This document shows, piece after piece, positions 62,486 through 64,000 of a stretch of 64,000 bases of DNA. Within the stretch, counting starts at the first letter, position 1. Each line of letters begins with the position of its first letter. The DNA is from Candidatus Ribeiella danica (GTDB taxonomy: Bacteria > Chloroflexota > Chloroflexia > Chloroflexales > Roseiflexaceae), in contig JADKFS010000016.1 of assembly GCA_016717335.1 (NCBI GenBank), positions 1 through 64,000 of the forward strand, read 5' to 3'. A program made the position numbers and the translations under genes. Under the pieces are notes generated by a model. That model was given only the letters and a program-made list of their open reading frames with translations, was not told where the DNA came from and made no database searches.

Positions 62486-64000
62486 CTACGGCGTAGCCGC
62501 GCAGCGAAAGCTAATCTCGCGATCGGAGTAGTCGGGCGGGGCCGATCGCCGGTCGTACACCTTGGCCTTGCCCTCGGTCTGCGCCCACGACCCGCCGCGG
62601 AACACCCGCTCGCCGGGCGCCGGGGCCTCCTCGCGGCCGTCGGCCTCGTTGTAGGGGTAGGGCTTGAACAGCGAGCTGGTCCACTCCGACAGGTTGCCGG
62701 CCATGTCGACGGTGCCGTTGATCTCGGGCGGGAACTGCCCAACCGGCGCCGTGTCGAGGCTGCCCGACTCGGCCGAGTTCAGCAGCTTGGCGTCGAAGGC
62801 GTTGCCAAAGGGATACAGGGCCTTGGTGCGCGCCTGGCTGTTCCAGCTGGCGGCCTTCTCCCACTCGGCCTCGGTCGGCAGCCGCTTGCCGGCCCAGCCG
62901 CAGAACTGGCGCGCCTGCTCCCAGGTGACGTACATCACCGGGTAGCTGGCGTAGGCGTCGTTCGGGAAGTAGTCCGGGTGCGTCGGCGAGTCGTCCTGCC
63001 GCGGCGCCGAGCACTTGCCGGCCGCGATGCACTGCTTGTAGGCCGCGTTGGTGACCTCGGTTCGATCGATGTAGAAGCTCGGCAGGCCGACGATGTTGGT
63101 CTGGGCGTCGCCGCGCTCGTTGCCGCCCATGATGAACTCGCCGCCGGCGATCAGCACCATGTCGCCGGCCGGGTCCTGCTTCTCGGCCGCTAGGTCGGTC
63201 GGCTTAGCCGGCTGGTCGTCGCTCCAGATCGACAGGTCGTCGTAGTGCGGATGCGGCTTGACCGCGTCGATGCTGTCGGCAATCATGCCGAGCATGCCGA
63301 ACGAGTAGTCGCCGTCCTTGAAGGTGTCGAGCAGCTTGCCGTTCAGGTAGATCGTAAACGTGTCGTCTTTGGCGTCGACGCGGATCAGGTTGATATCTTT
63401 CTGGCGGCTCACCAGCGCCGACGCCGTGGGGGCGATCAGGTCGGTCACGTTACTGGTGCCGTTGTACTTGCGCACGCTGTACTTGCCGTTGCGCGGGTCG
63501 AGCAGCAGCGCGTAGAAGTGCTCGGTGTCGCGGGCGCGGAAGGTCACGCCCTCGAGCAGGTTGCCGCTCAGCTCGTCGCTCGCGTCGAAGACCTTGAGCT
63601 GCATGCTGAAGTTGCCGTATGCCTGGCGCGGCAGCAGGACCCAGCGGGCGGCGTTGGCCGGCTGCTTGGGGATGATATGGTAGACGCCGGGCGAGTGGAA
63701 GCCGCGCGAGAAATCGGGCGCGCCGAGGTTATCCTCAAGGCCGCTCTGGCTCGCCTTGCTGTTGAAATCGTCCTGGAACACGAGCTTGCCGGTCGGCTCG
63801 GGCGCGGGCGCGGCGTCGACCGGCTGGGCCTGAGTGGGCGCATCGGCGGCGGTCGGCGCCCCGGCCGGCTCGGTCGTCGCAGGGGAATCTGTGGATCGAG
63901 ACACGGCCGCCGTCGCGGCGCCGGTCGGGCCGGCCTGGCGCGCGCCGTTCAGGAACACCACCAGCGCCCCAATCAGCGCCAGCACGACCACGCCCGCCAC
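62486..64000 (-). CDS. Membrane-anchored protein with laminin-G-like and formylglycine-generating-enzyme-like domains (5' partial)
   Basis: The frame runs off the right edge, so the start is missing. From the edge: a membrane helix (about 3-18, GVVVLALIGALVVFL), a Thr/Ala/Pro-rich linker (to about 70), a beta-sandwich domain paralogous to the LPKTG protein (DDFNSKASQSGLEDNL, DFSRGFHSPGVYHII, LIRVDAKDDTFTIYLNGK), then a SUMF1/FGE-like domain (about 275-504) with AGGEFIMGGNERGD, FYIDRTEVTNAAYKQC, RLPTEAEWEKAA, MAGNLSEWTSS and FRGGSW. Similar proteins in Chloroflexota often have a Ser/Thr kinase domain before the membrane helix; whether this one does is outside the window. Confidence 0.8.
   Translation of the reverse strand: MAGVVVLALIGALVVFLNGARQAGPTGAATAAVSRSTDSPATTEPAGAPTAADAPTQAQPVDAAPAPEPTGKLVFQDDFNSKASQSGLEDNLGAPDFSRGFHSPGVYHIIPKQPANAARWVLLPRQAYGNFSMQLKVFDASDELSGNLLEGVTFRARDTEHFYALLLDPRNGKYSVRKYNGTSNVTDLIAPTASALVSRQKDINLIRVDAKDDTFTIYLNGKLLDTFKDGDYSFGMLGMIADSIDAVKPHPHYDDLSIWSDDQPAKPTDLAAEKQDPAGDMVLIAGGEFIMGGNERGDAQTNIVGLPSFYIDRTEVTNAAYKQCIAAGKCSAPRQDDSPTHPDYFPNDAYASYPVMYVTWEQARQFCGWAGKRLPTEAEWEKAASWNSQARTKALYPFGNAFDAKLLNSAESGSLDTAPVGQFPPEINGTVDMAGNLSEWTSSLFKPYPYNEADGREEAPAPGERVFRGGSWAQTEGKAKVYDRRSAPPDYSDREISFRCAATP

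Overview
The window reads as chromosomal DNA of a high-GC, free-living bacterium, most likely a member of the Chloroflexota (Roseiflexus/Kouleothrix-like). This is inferred from gene content and style, not from a marker gene. The signs are an LPxTG-tailed surface protein, exported proteins ending in a short Y-x-P-L motif, many serine/threonine-kinase, CPBP and DUF families usual in that phylum, and very dense intergenic repeats. There is no rRNA, no recognisable tRNA, no CRISPR array, no transposase and no phage module. It is a housekeeping and metabolic stretch with unusual non-coding DNA.

Layout: 1-3 kb holds the end of an unidentified protein, a DUF2231 membrane protein, a PlsC-type acyltransferase, a YugP-type zinc peptidase and tiny membrane proteins. 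3.2-8.1 kb has a biotin carboxylase/BCCP fusion with a small upstream partner, a DapA-family aldolase, a heptad-repeat coiled-coil protein and an SDR. 8.2-12.2 kb has secreted proteins and an orphan gene with a palindromic operator. 12.7-18.4 kb has two CPBP proteases and a histidine kinase/response regulator pair. 18.8-24.4 kb has a secreted glycosidase, a zinc ribbon, a YjhG-type dehydratase and a NERD protein. 24.7-36.9 kb has uvrB, a fused double-domain phosphofructokinase, a class I aldolase beside a PPi-type phosphofructokinase, tex, a PASTA kinase and an RNase H-fold exonuclease. 37.5-45.9 kb has a nucleoside hydrolase, two FMN-binding-fold proteins, a phosphotransferase, a large secreted amylase and PspC. 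46-51.8 kb is a MoxR/DUF58/DUF4129 operon and hemW. 52.2-64 kb has comM, Uma2, a DUF2723 protein (all three frameshifted), exported proteins, FmdB, nnr and two exported/anchored proteins sharing one domain.

The most interesting content is not genic. Three families of interspersed DNA recur: (i) a 250-580 bp composite element with a palindromic core (six copies); (ii) a hairpin element whose central palindrome differs from copy to copy, with paired substitutions between copies (six copies); (iii) word-like short tandem repeats that sit between genes and also lie inside hemW, tex, nnr and the end of a CPBP gene without breaking the frame. Several promoters share an extended -10 (TGnTATAMT), and many genes end in TAG followed by CG. 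Three single-base frameshifts between 52.8 and 58.6 kb may be sequence errors or decay.
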